Assembly: GCA_022225965.2 (NCBI GenBank)
Contig: JAKJXP020000134.1
Location: forward strand, 1 to 64,000
From: Diatrype stigma
Lineage: Eukaryota; Ascomycota; Sordariomycetes; Xylariales; Diatrypaceae
Length of the DNA stretch: 64,000 bases
Reading direction: 5' to 3'
Under the pieces are notes generated by a model. It did no database searches. It was not told where the DNA came from and was given only the letters and a program-made list of their open reading frames with translations. Below, piece after piece: positions 1 through 12,709 of the stretch. A program made the translations under genes and the position numbers. The first letter of the stretch is position 1. Every line of letters begins with the position of its first letter.

Positions 1-25
1 CCCCCCCCCCCCCCCCCCCCCCCCC
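1..25. repeat. poly-C homopolymer at window edge
   Basis: The first 25 bases are all C. This may be a real homopolymer or an assembly-gap edge; the sequence alone cannot decide. It is not the CCCTAA telomere repeat. Confidence 0.8.
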
Positions 26-88
26 ATCGTCTCTAGGTGCCACCTTCCGATTGGCACCTTCAATACCTAGATTTCTGTTGATTCGCAT

Positions 89-699
89 ATCGGCGACCTT
101 TCAGGTTCTCTGTCAACTATCTCAACGTTGTCTCTCTACCACAGCATCTCCTGGCGTAGTACCTGGTTCCAGTCGGCGACTCTAATATTCTTTCATCAAC
201 TACATGTGCATGATACCCCTTATTGACCATAGTACACTCCCGCTGATAGCACCTTGAAGTCGGCGACTTTCATACATTCCCCTTAACTACCATATCGTCT
301 CCCATATCACCATCACCTGATACCACCTTTGGGTCGCCGACTTTTATACTTTGCCAACTATAATGACAGTTCCTATTCACAATCAAAGAGCACTTTCCAG
401 TCGACGACTTTCGTATTCCTGCCAAATATAACGACAGCTTCTACTTATTACAAGGGAGCTTTCAGTCGGCGACTTTCATACTTCTATCTTCCAAGTACAA
501 TAACACCCCCTTATTTACCATAGGACAGCACCTTCCGGTCGGCGACTACCGTAAAACTTAAGGCTCCATGTTTTTATACCATTGCATGTCTTTGGTTGCA
601 AACTTCTGGTCGGCGACTTGATTACTTTCCATTAATCACCAACTACAAGTTCCCTAGTGACCATAGCATATAGCCCCTGATAGCACCATAGTCGTCGAT
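89..699. repeat. Degenerate array of nine dyad elements GTCGNCGAC
   Basis: Nine copies of a 9-bp dyad, GTCG-N-CGAC, start at 89, 172, 259, 333, 400, 465, 538, 609 and 691. The first has A for the leading G and the last ends in T. The central base is G, G, G, C, A, G, G, G, T, while the arms are almost unchanged. Steps are 83, 87, 74, 67, 65, 73, 71 and 82 bp. Spacers share fading homology (CACCTT before the core, TTTCATAC after it, CCAACTA and TTATT/TGACCATAG further on), so the array probably arose by tandem duplication. Unit lengths are not multiples of three, so it is not coding. It stops 63 bp before the ATG of the DNA glycosylase gene. Confidence 0.85.
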
Positions 700-762
700 A
701 CTCCCCTTGGTAAACAGCATTTCTTTGAAGCATTACATTGCCAACTATAGTCACGAGCCGAT

Positions 763-2907
763 ATGGTGGGGCGTCGTAGCGGTCGTATCCGTAAGACTGC
801 TGTGCCAGTCAGGGGAGGCTGGGACATCTTACCTCATGGTCTTGGTACCACTCAGGATATAGGAGAACCTCTACAGCCACCATTGGGGACAGCTATAACC
901 CCAGCAAAGTCTTTGCAGTCGTCACCAGAACATCTAAAGACTCAGGGGTCAGTCGAGATCACAACTCAGGTAACAACTCAGCCATTAACCAGAACAACTC
1001 GAGCAAAGACCCGGGCAGCAGCCCAGGCAGAGGCCCAGACAGAGGCTTCATCAACTCAACTAGTAACATCAGCTGAGGCTATAACAGCCACGAACGAATC
1101 AAATGCTACCACTCACTCGTCTGCGACCTCCAAGGAGACTATAGCTACTACAACAGAGCTGTTATCTCAATTACCGACAAGAAAGGAGGTGCCGACATCT
1201 CTGGTTCTCAAGAATCCAACCCCTACCACCAGCACAATCCGCCAGCATAATGAAGATACGTCTCAGAAGCGAAAGCACAATGCCATCACGGAAGGTCTAC
1301 TCAGAGACAAGGGCGTTACACCTTTGCCTAAAGAGGTGCCTGACACCAATCATGAGACAGGGCTGCGACGATCGAAGCGAATCAAAGCCCTTGCTCCAAA
1401 ACCCAATGCCACCCAAGAGAGTGCCACCCAAGAGGATGCCACCCAAGAGGATGCCACCCAAGAGGATGCCACCCAAGAGGGTGCCACCCAAGAGGATGCC
1501 ACCCAAGAGGATGCCATCCAAGAATCCAAATCTGTGCCTATTCTAAAGGAGCGACATACGAGCACGAAGGGTTCCAGTGACAACCATACTACAGAGCATG
1601 ATCCTAAGCCTAAGAAGGAAAAGAGAAAACCAAAGAAAACGAAGGATAATCCATATGGGCTGATGCCTGGAGAGACGCCTTTCCCAGAATGGACAGCCCC
1701 AAATGCAGCGCAATGTGAAGAAGTCTATCGACTGCTTGCTGAAATGCATGACGACGTCAAACCTCAAGCCCCTGAAGTCATTCCAGCCCCATCCCTTGAC
1801 GTGGCTGGATGTGGTGAAGTTCCCTCAGTCCTTGATGCTTTGCTGCGCACGCTTTTGAGCGGAGCAACAACTTTCGATAACGCAGATAAGATGATCAAGG
1901 GCCTTGTTGATAAGTTTGGAATCCTTGAAGATGGCATAGGCAAGGGAAGCATCAACTGGAACCAGGCTAGATTGTCCCCCATAGAGGATGTGGTTGACGC
2001 AATCCGTGTTGGAGGCCTGGGAAATAACAAGGCCAAGAGCATCAAAGCAATTCTTGACATAGTCTACCAGGAGACGGTTGAGCGGCGTGATGCTTATCTC
2101 GAGGAGAGAAAGACAGGCGTCAAAGCATCTGTAATTGGGGCATCGGTCAAGACGAAGGGCCAGAAAGATCTAGAGATCTTGAAGGTCGAGAAGAATATCC
2201 TCTCCCTTGATCACATCCGGGACCTTTCTGTGGACGAAGCCATGAAGGAACTCACCAAGTATCCTGGTGTTGGTGTGAAGACTTCAGCATGCGTCATACT
2301 ATTCTGCCTACAACGCCCATGTTTTGCTGTCGATACCCATGTCGATAAATTCTCGAAGTGGCTGAGATGGGTCCCAGAGAAGGCAACAGTTGATGACGTT
2401 TTCAGCCATCTCGAAGTACGATGCCCGGATCATCTGAAGTACGGGCTGCATCAGCTCTTCATTCGCCATGGAAAGACCTGTGGAAAGTGCAGAAGACATA
2501 CAGTGGAGGGAACTGAGGAGTGGAAGACGCTTGTTTGTCCCCTCGAGCATCTCCTTGACCGGTTCGACAAACGTCAATCTAAGGCAAAACCAAAGCCTGT
2601 TAGCAAGAAACAACAGAAAGTGGGTGCTGGCGAAGAAGAGCCAGGCGGCAACGCCAAGGATGAAAATATCAAAGTCAAGGACGAGGACGCTGATGGCCTC
2701 GACGGACTTGAAGGAGGAATAGCTGACACAGCTGAAGAAGCAGTAACACGTGCCGTGAAGCACGATGATTCAGAACAAGATGCGAATGGTGAGAATGGTG
2801 AGAGTGGTGCTGCTGACTACCGGGAGAATGACACGATCGAAGCAGATGCAGAAGATGATGGGGCACGAGATGATGGCACGGAGACTGAGCCACAGAGGGG
2901 CAAGTGA
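763..2907 (+). CDS. HhH-GPD family base-excision DNA glycosylase (endonuclease III-like)
   Basis: A single-exon gene for 714 residues, probably nuclear. Residues 1-350 are low-complexity, rich in T, Q and E, with basic patches (for example residues 279-294) and an array of eight ATQED-type pentapeptides at residues 215-254. The HhH-GPD fold spans about 355-600. The helix-hairpin-helix reads PGVGVKTSA, with the lysine (K506) in the position of the catalytic lysine of endonuclease III, and D524 in AVDTHVDK lies 18 residues later, the usual spacing. This supports a bifunctional glycosylase/AP lyase. The Fe-S region is odd: C573-x2-C576-x15-C592, one cysteine short of the usual four. The C-terminal 100 residues are acidic. 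The target base cannot be told from sequence. The ATG is the first in frame after the upstream dyad array. Confidence 0.85.
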   Translation: MVGRRSGRIRKTAVPVRGGWDILPHGLGTTQDIGEPLQPPLGTAITPAKSLQSSPEHLKTQGSVEITTQVTTQPLTRTTRAKTRAAAQAEAQTEASSTQLVTSAEAITATNESNATTHSSATSKETIATTTELLSQLPTRKEVPTSLVLKNPTPTTSTIRQHNEDTSQKRKHNAITEGLLRDKGVTPLPKEVPDTNHETGLRRSKRIKALAPKPNATQESATQEDATQEDATQEDATQEGATQEDATQEDAIQESKSVPILKERHTSTKGSSDNHTTEHDPKPKKEKRKPKKTKDNPYGLMPGETPFPEWTAPNAAQCEEVYRLLAEMHDDVKPQAPEVIPAPSLDVAGCGEVPSVLDALLRTLLSGATTFDNADKMIKGLVDKFGILEDGIGKGSINWNQARLSPIEDVVDAIRVGGLGNNKAKSIKAILDIVYQETVERRDAYLEERKTGVKASVIGASVKTKGQKDLEILKVEKNILSLDHIRDLSVDEAMKELTKYPGVGVKTSACVILFCLQRPCFAVDTHVDKFSKWLRWVPEKATVDDVFSHLEVRCPDHLKYGLHQLFIRHGKTCGKCRRHTVEGTEEWKTLVCPLEHLLDRFDKRQSKAKPKPVSKKQQKVGAGEEEPGGNAKDENIKVKDEDADGLDGLEGGIADTAEEAVTRAVKHDDSEQDANGENGESGAADYRENDTIEADAEDDGARDDGTETEPQRGK
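1405..1524 (+). repeat. 15-bp in-frame tandem repeat in the glycosylase gene
   Basis: Eight near-identical 15-bp units encode x-A-T-Q-E, where x is N, S, D or G. The last unit has I for T. Unit identity at DNA level suggests recent slippage; copy number may vary between strains. Confidence 0.9.
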
Positions 2908-4182
2908 AGAAGAGTGCTTAAGGGAGGCGGCTTTTACACTATACACGTCGTCCATTTTACCTGAGGCTTCATAATCTTCCATCGCTTTACAGCTGAGTAT
3001 GGGGTCGATATAGCGGCCATTTGACAACACCCTATCTAACTATTTACCTGGTGGTTCTCTACAGGGTTGAGATCAAGATGGATAGCTGCCGTGCAACTGG
3101 CAAACTGCACAGTTAGAAGACTTCAGTTATTAGCAATGCGATTGAGTTATATCACACTACATACCTACATAGCCAATAAGTCATTAACAAAACCATGCTT
3201 CATTGTAGGTATCACGTAGCATCTTGAGCTTTGAGGTTGGCAGCATTAACTGCATCTGCATACATGTATGTATATGTATGACGGTGACTTACTCCCAATC
3301 AGATAGCTTCCGGTCGGTAGGTAGGTACCTATTCTGCCTATCTTGCCTGTCCTCCAAGGCTGACTACATACCTAATAAGTATATACATACATACACATAC
3401 ATACATACTGTGGGATCCTAGCGTGCTATAGTGGAAGGCATGCGCTATCGGCGCTATCGATACGGCAACGGCTATCTTAATTGTTCGGCGATAAGGGAAA
3501 TGGGAGCGCGCTGTCACGTCGCTCTGGAAACTCGACGCGCATCAATGTTAACAACCTGCACTCCTGCCTCCGTTCGATTGCGCAAGTTGGCAGTTCCAAT
3601 CGCTTGGGTTGTATTGCCTGCACTTCCTTGTTTGACAGGGAGATACCAATGCGCCGGTGCAATCTTGAAAGGCTAAATGTGTGAGTGCCCAATAATTTCA
3701 GACTTCAGACTTCAGAGCTCAGGGCTCAGGGCTTCAGGGCCTGTCTCTCTCGTCATCTGTGTTCGACAGGCTAATCACGCTTAGCAGCAACCTGTGAACG
3801 CCTCCTGCCTGACCATACGTTATCCACTTAGCCAGTACTTAGCCAGTCTTCTCTCTGGAAATCCACCGTCACGAATATCCAAGCCCGACCTACACCTGTT
3901 TGTAGTTGCCGTTTACCTCACCTGCAACACAAACTTAGCCCTCTGTCCTTGGCCAAGCGATCCGTCAACCAGCTCCTCCCTTGCCATCCAATATTGAACC
4001 TACCCCGCCGAGATTCAACATCTATTGCAGTCTATGTAGTCTGTAGTAGGTAGTATCAAGTCCAGCTACCCAGTACCTAGACACATCCTTCCAGGAATAT
4101 CTCCCTTCCCCTATCACAAGTTCCAAGTTAGCCACTGGCTGGTACTACTAGATCCACAACGCGATGACTTGGAAGTTCCAAA
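2908..4182. other. Intergenic, glycosylase to SEN1
   Basis: About 1.3 kb between two plus-strand genes. It holds short CATACATACA and TAGGTAGGTACCTA stretches near 3310-3410 and direct CTTCAGA/GGGCTCAG repeats near 3698-3740. No gene is supported; the short open frames have no family features. The last 200 bases are presumably the SEN1 promoter and leader. Confidence 0.6.
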
Positions 4183-7100
4183 ATGGCGGAGAACATTCTT
4201 GAGAAAACCTATGAGGAGCTGCGTGAAATCCCGGTGGATTGTCACATGTGCTGTCCGAAAATATCTGATGATGACGAAGAGGACTACGATGATCTCGAGG
4301 AGCCCGGCGAGATCGGCGTTGCAGAGAAGGAGAAGAGAATCGCTGATGGCAAAAAGAGGTTGGAACTACTATATGATTGCTCGCTAATCATAGGACTCCC
4401 GGCTGGTTCGGCCCCGGTTCTCAGCGATGAATTCGCCCGGCGCAGTAATGCCTTCCTCAGGGCATGTTCCGCCTGCGTGAGGAATTGGCACAAGGGACGT
4501 AGGCCTTTCTTGAAACGGTTATCAGAGTACGTAGGGCCTAGGCTCAAGTCCCATTGGATGCTATTTTGTAGGCGGTACTGACTCACATGATAAGATTTTA
4601 CGACGATACCGTCATTGCCCAAATGGCAGATCGCCTGAACGATTTCGACTTCGATAGAATCACCAAAGGGCTGGAGGAAGGTCGGCAGTTCATTATAGAT
4701 CACAATGGCATAGTCGACCAGAGGACCTTCACGGAAGGGGGTAAAATCGAGATGCTCATAGCCCTCTTTGAGGCGTTATGCTGTATGCCGTACCTCAGTC
4801 TACCCGACAACCGGCGACACTTCAACTACATCTTCGAGAAGATTCAGGAACGGAAGATACTGAAACTAGCAGAAGTACTACCTACCATGACGTACTTCCT
4901 TTTCGACGAGAACCCGACACGGAACAAATTTGCCGTCCATACCTGGTCACGGCAGACTTACATCCCACCAGAGGACTTTGAATGGGCCGTAAAAGATAAC
5001 CTCGCCAATGCTATACTGAAAGTGAATGACATGGCAGCGTCTCTTAGCCAGATACAGCTTTTTTGGCAAGGCTTCCTATACATATTGAAGGCGCTCGATG
5101 AGAACCTCATTGTGCACTCGTTGCGTGCGATGAATGTTCAGCCCGATATTTATGAGCTGATGCTACAACATATGATGGTGAACTCAGATCGCGTTCTGGC
5201 CCTGCTGATCCGCACATTCTGCTCGCTCTTACAGAAATCGCCTAAGGCATTCTGGGGCGCTTTTGGCAACTATAGTCATATTGCCATCGCGGAGCAGGTC
5301 TTCCGAAGCCCTGCCTACAAGACGCTACTTAGAAAGTCGTCGGAGCAGGCTCTGGGAGAAGGGGCTGAAGCTACTTCTTGGGTGAGACCCTTCGTAGAGT
5401 CCATCCCGACCCACCAAAAGTATGTGGTCTGTGACTCGCTCGTCCGCCACCTCCTTGAGGATGGCAAGGACCCGGGTCTTCCTCAAGAAGGCCAATTGGC
5501 CTGCTATCGTGCAGCGGCCGAGACGCTGTCATCGACATTAACCGCTTTTGCCTCACCAAACTACAAGCTCACCTCTACAACGGCCGTCCAGGCACACGAG
5601 ACGTTGAATTTGACGCTGCGGCACAAGGATCTTGTTATCCAGTTAGCAAAGCTCCCTCCGACAGGATGGCAGCAAACGGCATTGTCACAGGCCGGATTAT
5701 CCGCTATAAGATCCGCCTTGGCCTTGGATTCTCGTATAATTTCCGAAGAGTTCAATGCCATTCATTTGAGTGATAGTCACGTTCAACATGCGGTAGACCG
5801 GAATTCATCTGGTTTGTGGGATGCCTTCCTAGAAATACTCGTTCCGGGAGCAAACGAGCTAGCGAAAGCAATGCTAGGAGCAGTTGGTCCCCTCATCACT
5901 GTCGAGATATTCCGTCCCCAGAAGAAGCAAACGCTATCCCCTACAAGGGCGGCCTTCAACAGGGAGTTTCAGAAAACTGCTCAATCAGTCGGTCGGATGA
6001 TTGAGCGTCTATCAGACTTCGGCCAGGCCGCACTGAATCAGTTCTGCTCCGATCCGGCTACAGCTAGACCCCTTATAGCAAGCTTGCTCCATGGCGAGGA
6101 CCCTATGAATGAGGCAGCGACTGCCTTCATCAAGACAGTCGCGGATGAGGAACGACGCAGCGACGCAATCGCGAAGCTTCTCAGTTCGCAATTCGTTCCT
6201 GTCCTCGCCTCCTTCACAAGGGCGGTTGAAGAAATCAACGAAAAAACACACCTTTGGTCCCCTCAGTTTCATATTATTCGATATTCCCGTGACATCCTCG
6301 ACAGTCTCTGCGATCTCTCTGTTGGTCTTCTGCGCTCCAAGACCTTGACTGCATCAGAACGTCAAGTCCTAGCCAATTGGTGGGCTTCGCAATGGGTGTT
6401 CCTCGAGAACGCTTTCAACCAGACAGAAGCATGGAGCCACCTCATTGAAACGGAAAAAATGAAAAACTTCTGTCGGGAGGCAATGGAGCTGGCCGATGCT
6501 TTGCTGGCTCAGGATGGCCTGATCGCCTCGGCCTTGAGCCAAGGATCAGCGCAGGCCTCTTTAGATAGCGGTGATCCCGATTCATTGCAAGCCATGAAGG
6601 ACACCTTGGAACAACCCCGGCAAAATTGCATGGGATTGGTCCGGATGCTTCGATTGAAAGATCTGTACCTCGTGACCGTCATTGTGAGCGTTCTCGGGAA
6701 ACTTCTTAGGCGTCTTGCGGAGCATAGTTTAGACGTCCCTCATAAGCCTTTGACCTTCATCCGTCAAGCTATCATCAAAAACTCTGGGGGGCGCTATGAT
6801 GTGCCCACAAATCTAAATGATCAACAGCGCGCCGAGTTGATACGAGCTTTGGGTGAGGATGAGGAAGACATGGATGATGACATCCAGATCCTCTCTATCA
6901 AGAAAGCTGAGCCCAAGAAGCAGACGAGGCTAGATGCATGGTCAAAGTCTGCGGAGGAGCTATCAGGCGCGCCACGTGGGCAACGGCCTACGCCAAGTTC
7001 CACCAGGGATGACCTTCGAAATATGTTGCCGGCATCATCGTCTGAGAAAAATCGTTCGGTTTTGGATCAGATGAGAGCTCGGAAGTCAACGAAGCAATCA

Positions 7101-10100
7101 GAGAAGCTGCCGCCAAAGCCAGACCCCAAGATTACCGCCGCAAACATCGCTTCTATCAAGGAAAAACGAGCCAAAGAGGCTGAAGAAAAACGCAAGCGGG
7201 ATGCCGAGGCGATCGCGAGGGCGAAAGCTCTACGGGCACCAAAGCCCATGGTGGCTGGCGAAGGCTCTGGTCTTCGCGGTCTCTCCGGTGTGCAGGGTAA
7301 AGATCATGCACCTCAGAAAAGCGAGATCATGGTCCATTCCTCTTCCGAGGATGAGGATGATTCAGATGAGGATGCGGCATATCTAGCGCAGACGGCGAAG
7401 AAGCGCGGAGATGATTCTAAGCGCATAGGTCCCATGAAGCTCACTCGTGGCCCTGTCAAGAAGACGAAAATACAGCGCTCTGCCAAGGATATGCGAGCAC
7501 GGTTGATTCCACCCATGGACGTTTTACACCAAGCTATTCTCGAATGGGACATTTTTCATAAAGGCAACGACCCCCCTAACGGTGTAACTTGCTCTAAGGT
7601 TTCCGACACATACGCAGATCCCAGAGAGTACAAACAGACCTTCTTGCCGCTTCTAATATACGAAGCGTGGAGGTCGTTCGTGACGGCCAAGGACGAATCT
7701 ACCAACAAACCTTTTGATATCAAGGTAGTGAATCGGATGTCCGTTGACAAGTTCGTCGAAGTCAGTACAGCCATGCCGATCGCCCAAAAAAAGGACAATT
7801 TCTTATCCGAGGGCGATATCGTGTTGCTTTCCACTGCCAATAAACCTTTGGAAGTGCCAGACGAGCCTCACTGCTTAGCGAGAATCTGGAGGACACAGTT
7901 CAAGAATGGCACGTTTGAGATCTCGTACCGAATAAGTGGCCGAGCCGGGCCAATTTTAGCAGTCTTGATGCCCCAAGCGGAGCTGTTCGCCGTCAAGATC
8001 ACCAACATGATAACGATTGAGCGTGAGTATGCGTCACTTGAGTCACTTCAATATTACGACCTCATGCCCGAAATTCTGGAGGCCAAGCCGTCACCTATGC
8101 TCAAATTCAGTGACGATGCCGTGAACAAGACAATGCAGAACTACCATCTCAACCAGGGACAAGCAAAGGCGATCCTGAATGCAAAGGAGAACGACGCCTT
8201 TACTCTAGTCCAGGGACCTCCGGGAACTGGCAAGACGAAGACCATCGTGGCCATGGTTGGTGCTCTACTCACTGGTAATTTCGCGGCGACCACCGGTACT
8301 GCTATCAAGCGTCCCCAGGCAGCCCAGGGGGCTAAGCCAGGAACTACCGGAACAACCAAGAAGCTTTTGGTGTGCGCACCTAGCAATGCTGCTGTCGACG
8401 AACTAGTCCTTCGTCTGAAGGCGGGAGTAAAATCAACCACCGGGTCCTTCCACAAGATCAATGTTCTACGTCTAGGTAAAAGCGATGCCATCAATGCAGG
8501 CGTCAAAGACGTAACCTTAGACGAGCTGATCAAAGCCCGAGTTGAAGGCACCGCTAACCAGAACGGTGGGCCGAGTTCACGCGAGCTGATCCATAAGGAA
8601 GCTGGTGAAATCAAGAAAGAGATAACCGAACTCCGACCTCAGCTTGAATCAGCGAGGGCAAGCGAAAACCGCGAGCTAACTAACCGGCTGCAACGCCAAT
8701 TTGACGAGTTGAAACGTCGACAACAGCGGATTGGCGCGAGAATTGATGCCGACAAGGACAGCGGCATCACAGCTGCTCGTGAGAACGAGCTCCGGCGACG
8801 CCAGATCCAACAGGAGATTCTCGACTCGGCGCAAGTCCTATGCGCAACACTCAGTGGAAGTGGTCACGAGATGTTCAAGAACCTGAACGTAGAGTTCGAA
8901 ACAGTGATTATCGACGAAGCTGCCCAGTGTGTGGAGCTCAGTGCGTTGATTCCATTGAAGTACGGTTGCTCTAAGTGCATTCTCGTCGGTGACCCGAAGC
9001 AGCTTCCACCCACAGTACTTTCGCAATCTGCTGCGCGATTTGGATACGACCAAAGTTTGTTCGTTCGTATGCAACGGAATCAACCTGACGATGTGCATCT
9101 ACTTGATACGCAATATCGTATGCATCCCGAGATCAGTCTGTTTCCCAGTCAAGAATTCTACGAGAGAAAACTCCTCGATGGTGATGACATGCGTAAGCTT
9201 CGTTATCAGCCCTGGCATCAAAGTGCCTTGCTTGGACCCTATCGATTCTTCGATGTCAAAGGTGCGCAAGAAAGGGGCCATAGGGGTCAGTCACTTGTCA
9301 ACTATGAGGAACTCAAGGTTGCCATGCAAATATACGAGAGGTTTCGCACAGACTATCCCAGTCTCGACCTGAAAGGCAAAATTGGCATCATCACGCCCTA
9401 TAAAGCTCAACTGTACGAACTTCGGGATCAGTTCTCTCGACGCTACGGCGAGAATATCAAAGACGAGATCGAATTCAATACAACAGATGCATTCCAAGGT
9501 AGGGAGTGCGAGATCATTATCTTCTCGTGCGTTCGTGCAAGTCCTACTGGGGGTATCGGTTTCATGACAGATATCAGACGTATGAATGTCGGTCTTACCC
9601 GTGCAAGGTCTTCTCTGTGGATTCTTGGAGACTCGAGAGCTTTGGTCCAGGGTGAGTTCTGGAACAAGCTCATCGAAAACGCCAAGATGCGACAACAGTA
9701 CACTTCAGGCGATGTCTTGTCACTTCTCCGCAAACCTGGGGCTAAATTGCCTCCTCCAAAGTTCAGCAGCCCCGAGACCAGTAATAATTTCAAGAATGCT
9801 GGGACGGAGCACTCGACGTCTACGTCTACGAGGAAGGTTACGCCCCTAGAGAAACCGCGAGATGAGCAGGTTGATGTGGTTATGGAAGATGCACCTCCTA
9901 TCCCACCGCCAGCTCCATCGAATAGACAGAAGACACAGCCGTTGCCCCAGACCTATACTTTACTAGAGCGTCCAGGCTCAGCTTATCATTCAGGAAACCA
10001 AACCAGCTATAGTACCATGAACGAGCGTGGGGAAACCGTGATTCAACCAACGTCGGATCAGAGGCCTGTTATACACCCGTCGGGCCAAAAGAGGCCAAGA

Positions 10101-10575
10101 GAGGACAACGATGCAGGGAAAGGACCGAAAAGGGTGAGCAAAGGTAACCCTAGCTCTATCGATATTGAGATAGCTAACAACGGGAACTACATATAGGTTG
10201 CAAGCGCTCTCTTGCCTGGCAAAAGAGCTCTACCCAGTGCGGCACGACCCATACCGCGCCCCTTGGATCCTGCTGCCATGTCCGTCTTGGGTATCCCGAC
10301 GACACAACCGACTAATTCGTCGCCCGCTATCCGACCCCCTCGGCCATCCGCCCCTCACAACGCTCCCAAGGTCCGTATAAGTAGAGCGCCGGGCAAGATG
10401 CTTCTTGACTAAGCTAACATTGCTCATACAGGGACCTTCGAACGCCAACGCCCAAGCTTCCTCATCCTCCAGGCCTCCGGCACCGGAATCGGCACCTCAA
10501 GCAAAACCTCGACCCCCGAAGAAGAACACAGCATCTATGCCTTTCATACAACGAAAGCCTAACAGGCCTCGGTGA
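4183..10575 (+). CDS. SEN1: Sen1-type superfamily 1 RNA/DNA helicase
   Basis: Four exons are deduced: 4183-4526, 4595-10133, 10197-10370 and 10432-10575, giving about 2066 residues, close to yeast Sen1 (2231). The N-terminal 800 residues form the helical Sen1 N-terminal domain. A charged linker follows, then an Upf1-like helicase core. The Walker A motif is GPPGTGKT with K1328, Walker B is DEAA at 1555-1558, and later motifs include QYRMHPEIS, TTDAFQGRE and GLTRAR. The tail is proline-rich, with basic stretches near the C-terminus. Sen1 unwinds RNA:DNA hybrids and terminates transcription of short non-coding RNAs by RNA polymerase II in the nucleus. Splicing of exon 1 to exon 2 restores a continuous N-terminal domain (RLSE then FYDDTV). 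The third intron starts GTCCGT, an unusual donor, but gives an in-frame, proline-rich end. Confidence 0.95.
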
Positions 10576-12709
10576 TGTAATTAGGTCAACTTGAGTTTTC
10601 TTTGGCTTTCTTCAGGAAGCCACACCCGGTCAATGGCCGGAGGTGGTATTGCGAGCTTTCTCGTTCCTACTCGATACAACTCCAATACTCGACGGAAGTA
10701 TCGTGTACGGGATGGGCGTCCTGTTAGGGACTAAAGCGGCGCAAGACAAGGATCAGTGGCCTTTGGATTCGGTCATGACTAGACAACGGTTGTGAGCAAG
10801 CCACCAAAGCCACCAAAGCCAACATTAGCAACGGGCTGAGAGCACAGCCCGCAATCCTGGCATCATTTTCCACTTTTCACTTTTCACTTTCACAATTTGC
10901 GGTAGACGGGGAGATAGGACATTATAGGAGCATCACGGCGGCGTCCGGGGCCAGTAGCAGACATTCCACAATGCATTACGGATATCATTAGACGGCGTTT
11001 CTGGTTTCGGATAGGGCCATCCATCACCTTGTCTTGTATTCCTTAGTCGCAGCTGTACTATTCATTGCTTTGCATCCGGCACGAACGGTCGCTTCGAAAA
11101 ACAGGGGGGGAGGTGGGGGGTATTCTATAGCTGTCATCACGATACGGTAGGAAGGAGGAGAGGCCCAGACGTGATGCCAAGATGTGCCCTTCCATCTACT
11201 TTTGAATATCCTGCCTTGGTACGTACGTATGTAGGCTTTCTTTCCAGGCTGTGAGAATGGGTGCACGATGTGAATACGTTATGTGCTACTATCTATTATT
11301 GGGCTTGGAAATTCAAACCCCTACTTCCTACCTCATGGTCGGTCGGTCGTCGTGGCTGACGCCAGCATCAGCATGCACCCCTTATTTTCGGGAGAGGGAG
11401 GGGCTGGTGCTACCCAATCGTCTTTGTGTTACCCATCGCCGTCGACATCTGCACGATGACGCCATGAGCCAAGGAATCGAAATTGCACGAGCGTTTCGTG
11501 ATAAATGGAGAGATGCAGTCTTTCTGGCAGCCTTGAAATCATTACCCATACATGCTACGAGACCATAACCTCGTCCTACCCGGGGAGGCGGGGTTGGTTG
11601 TACGACCTTCGATCATCAACTCTGTCCAAGATCAACGACGAATGGTCGAGACACAGGCCGGGAAGCAACAACATCGTGTCTGCGGCGTGCAAGTTGCAAC
11701 TCGCGGCAAGTTTTCAGGGTTTACGGCGAAACAACAACGCTACGTTGTCGATCCTTAACAACTAGTTACTAGGTAGTTAGTTAGTCATCGATCAGATTTA
11801 GGGGCCGATCTAGCTACTCTATAAATACCGACCAATCGCGGCAAGAGGAGCCTATACTCGCCTGCCCGATCGAGCGGGTTGGCTGTCAGCTCGGTAGCTT
11901 TCCCGTTCAGCCTCACGATGGGCTTACATCTACATGCCTAGTCCGTGTAAGGGGTGCAACTCCGCTTTCAGTCTAGCTATGTGGCTAGCTACGTAGTATA
12001 TCGATGGCATCGATCTGTGGTGAGGCACGCATAGCACGGCACGGCACAGGGGATCTGAGATCGATATGAGGGTGTGCCCGCGTCTATCAGGGGTGCGAGG
12101 AACCGACAGCCGAGGATCCCCGTTACGAAACATGGCGGACTACGAAGTACAGAGATCAAAGCAATTTCATCCGCCCAACCAGGTACTGGCTTATTAGACC
12201 TGAGCAGGTTTTCGAAGACCGCTGCTTGCTCGACGTTCAAGAGAGAGTGAACCTGTCTGTCCATAGTCGACTAGCCAGCCTCGGCGTCAGCTCGCTTAGC
12301 TAATGTGCATGACGATCACTGCTCCCAGCTGCATGACTCTCGTAGCCACGAAGAATGGGTGCTACGTAGATAGGTAGGTATGGGCCGATATACCGTCGGC
12401 TGATGATTAGGGCTAACCGCCACATGAAGCTACGTAGCACCCTCGTGTTAGCATGTCTCCTCATCAAAGCAACTGCCTTCTTTGGAAGTGCATGTTTACT
12501 ACTGTTGACTGTTGAGGCTCTTAGAGCCGGCGTATAAGAATGGAGGCCGGTATGGTTTCTCAGTGCCTTTCCCATCCCTTGATATCTTCGGTGCCCAACA
12601 GTCGAAGAAGAGACATATCATCGCCGGCTTTCCGAACCTTTGACTAAAATCTTCAAAAACGCACCACTGCCTATCTTGTTATTATTCTCTTACCTATCGG
12701 AACTCAATC
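10576..12709. other. Intergenic, SEN1 to lysozyme-like gene
   Basis: About 2.1 kb with no supported gene. It holds small direct repeats (CCACCAAAG near 10800, CACTTTT near 10868), a G-rich run near 11105-11122 and TAGTTAGTTAG near 11770. Short open frames on both strands lack any domain or codon-use signal. Confidence 0.55.

Noticed and set aside
89..699. CRISPR-like array
   Set aside because: Repeats are 9 bp, spacing is irregular, spacers are related to each other, and the DNA is fungal.
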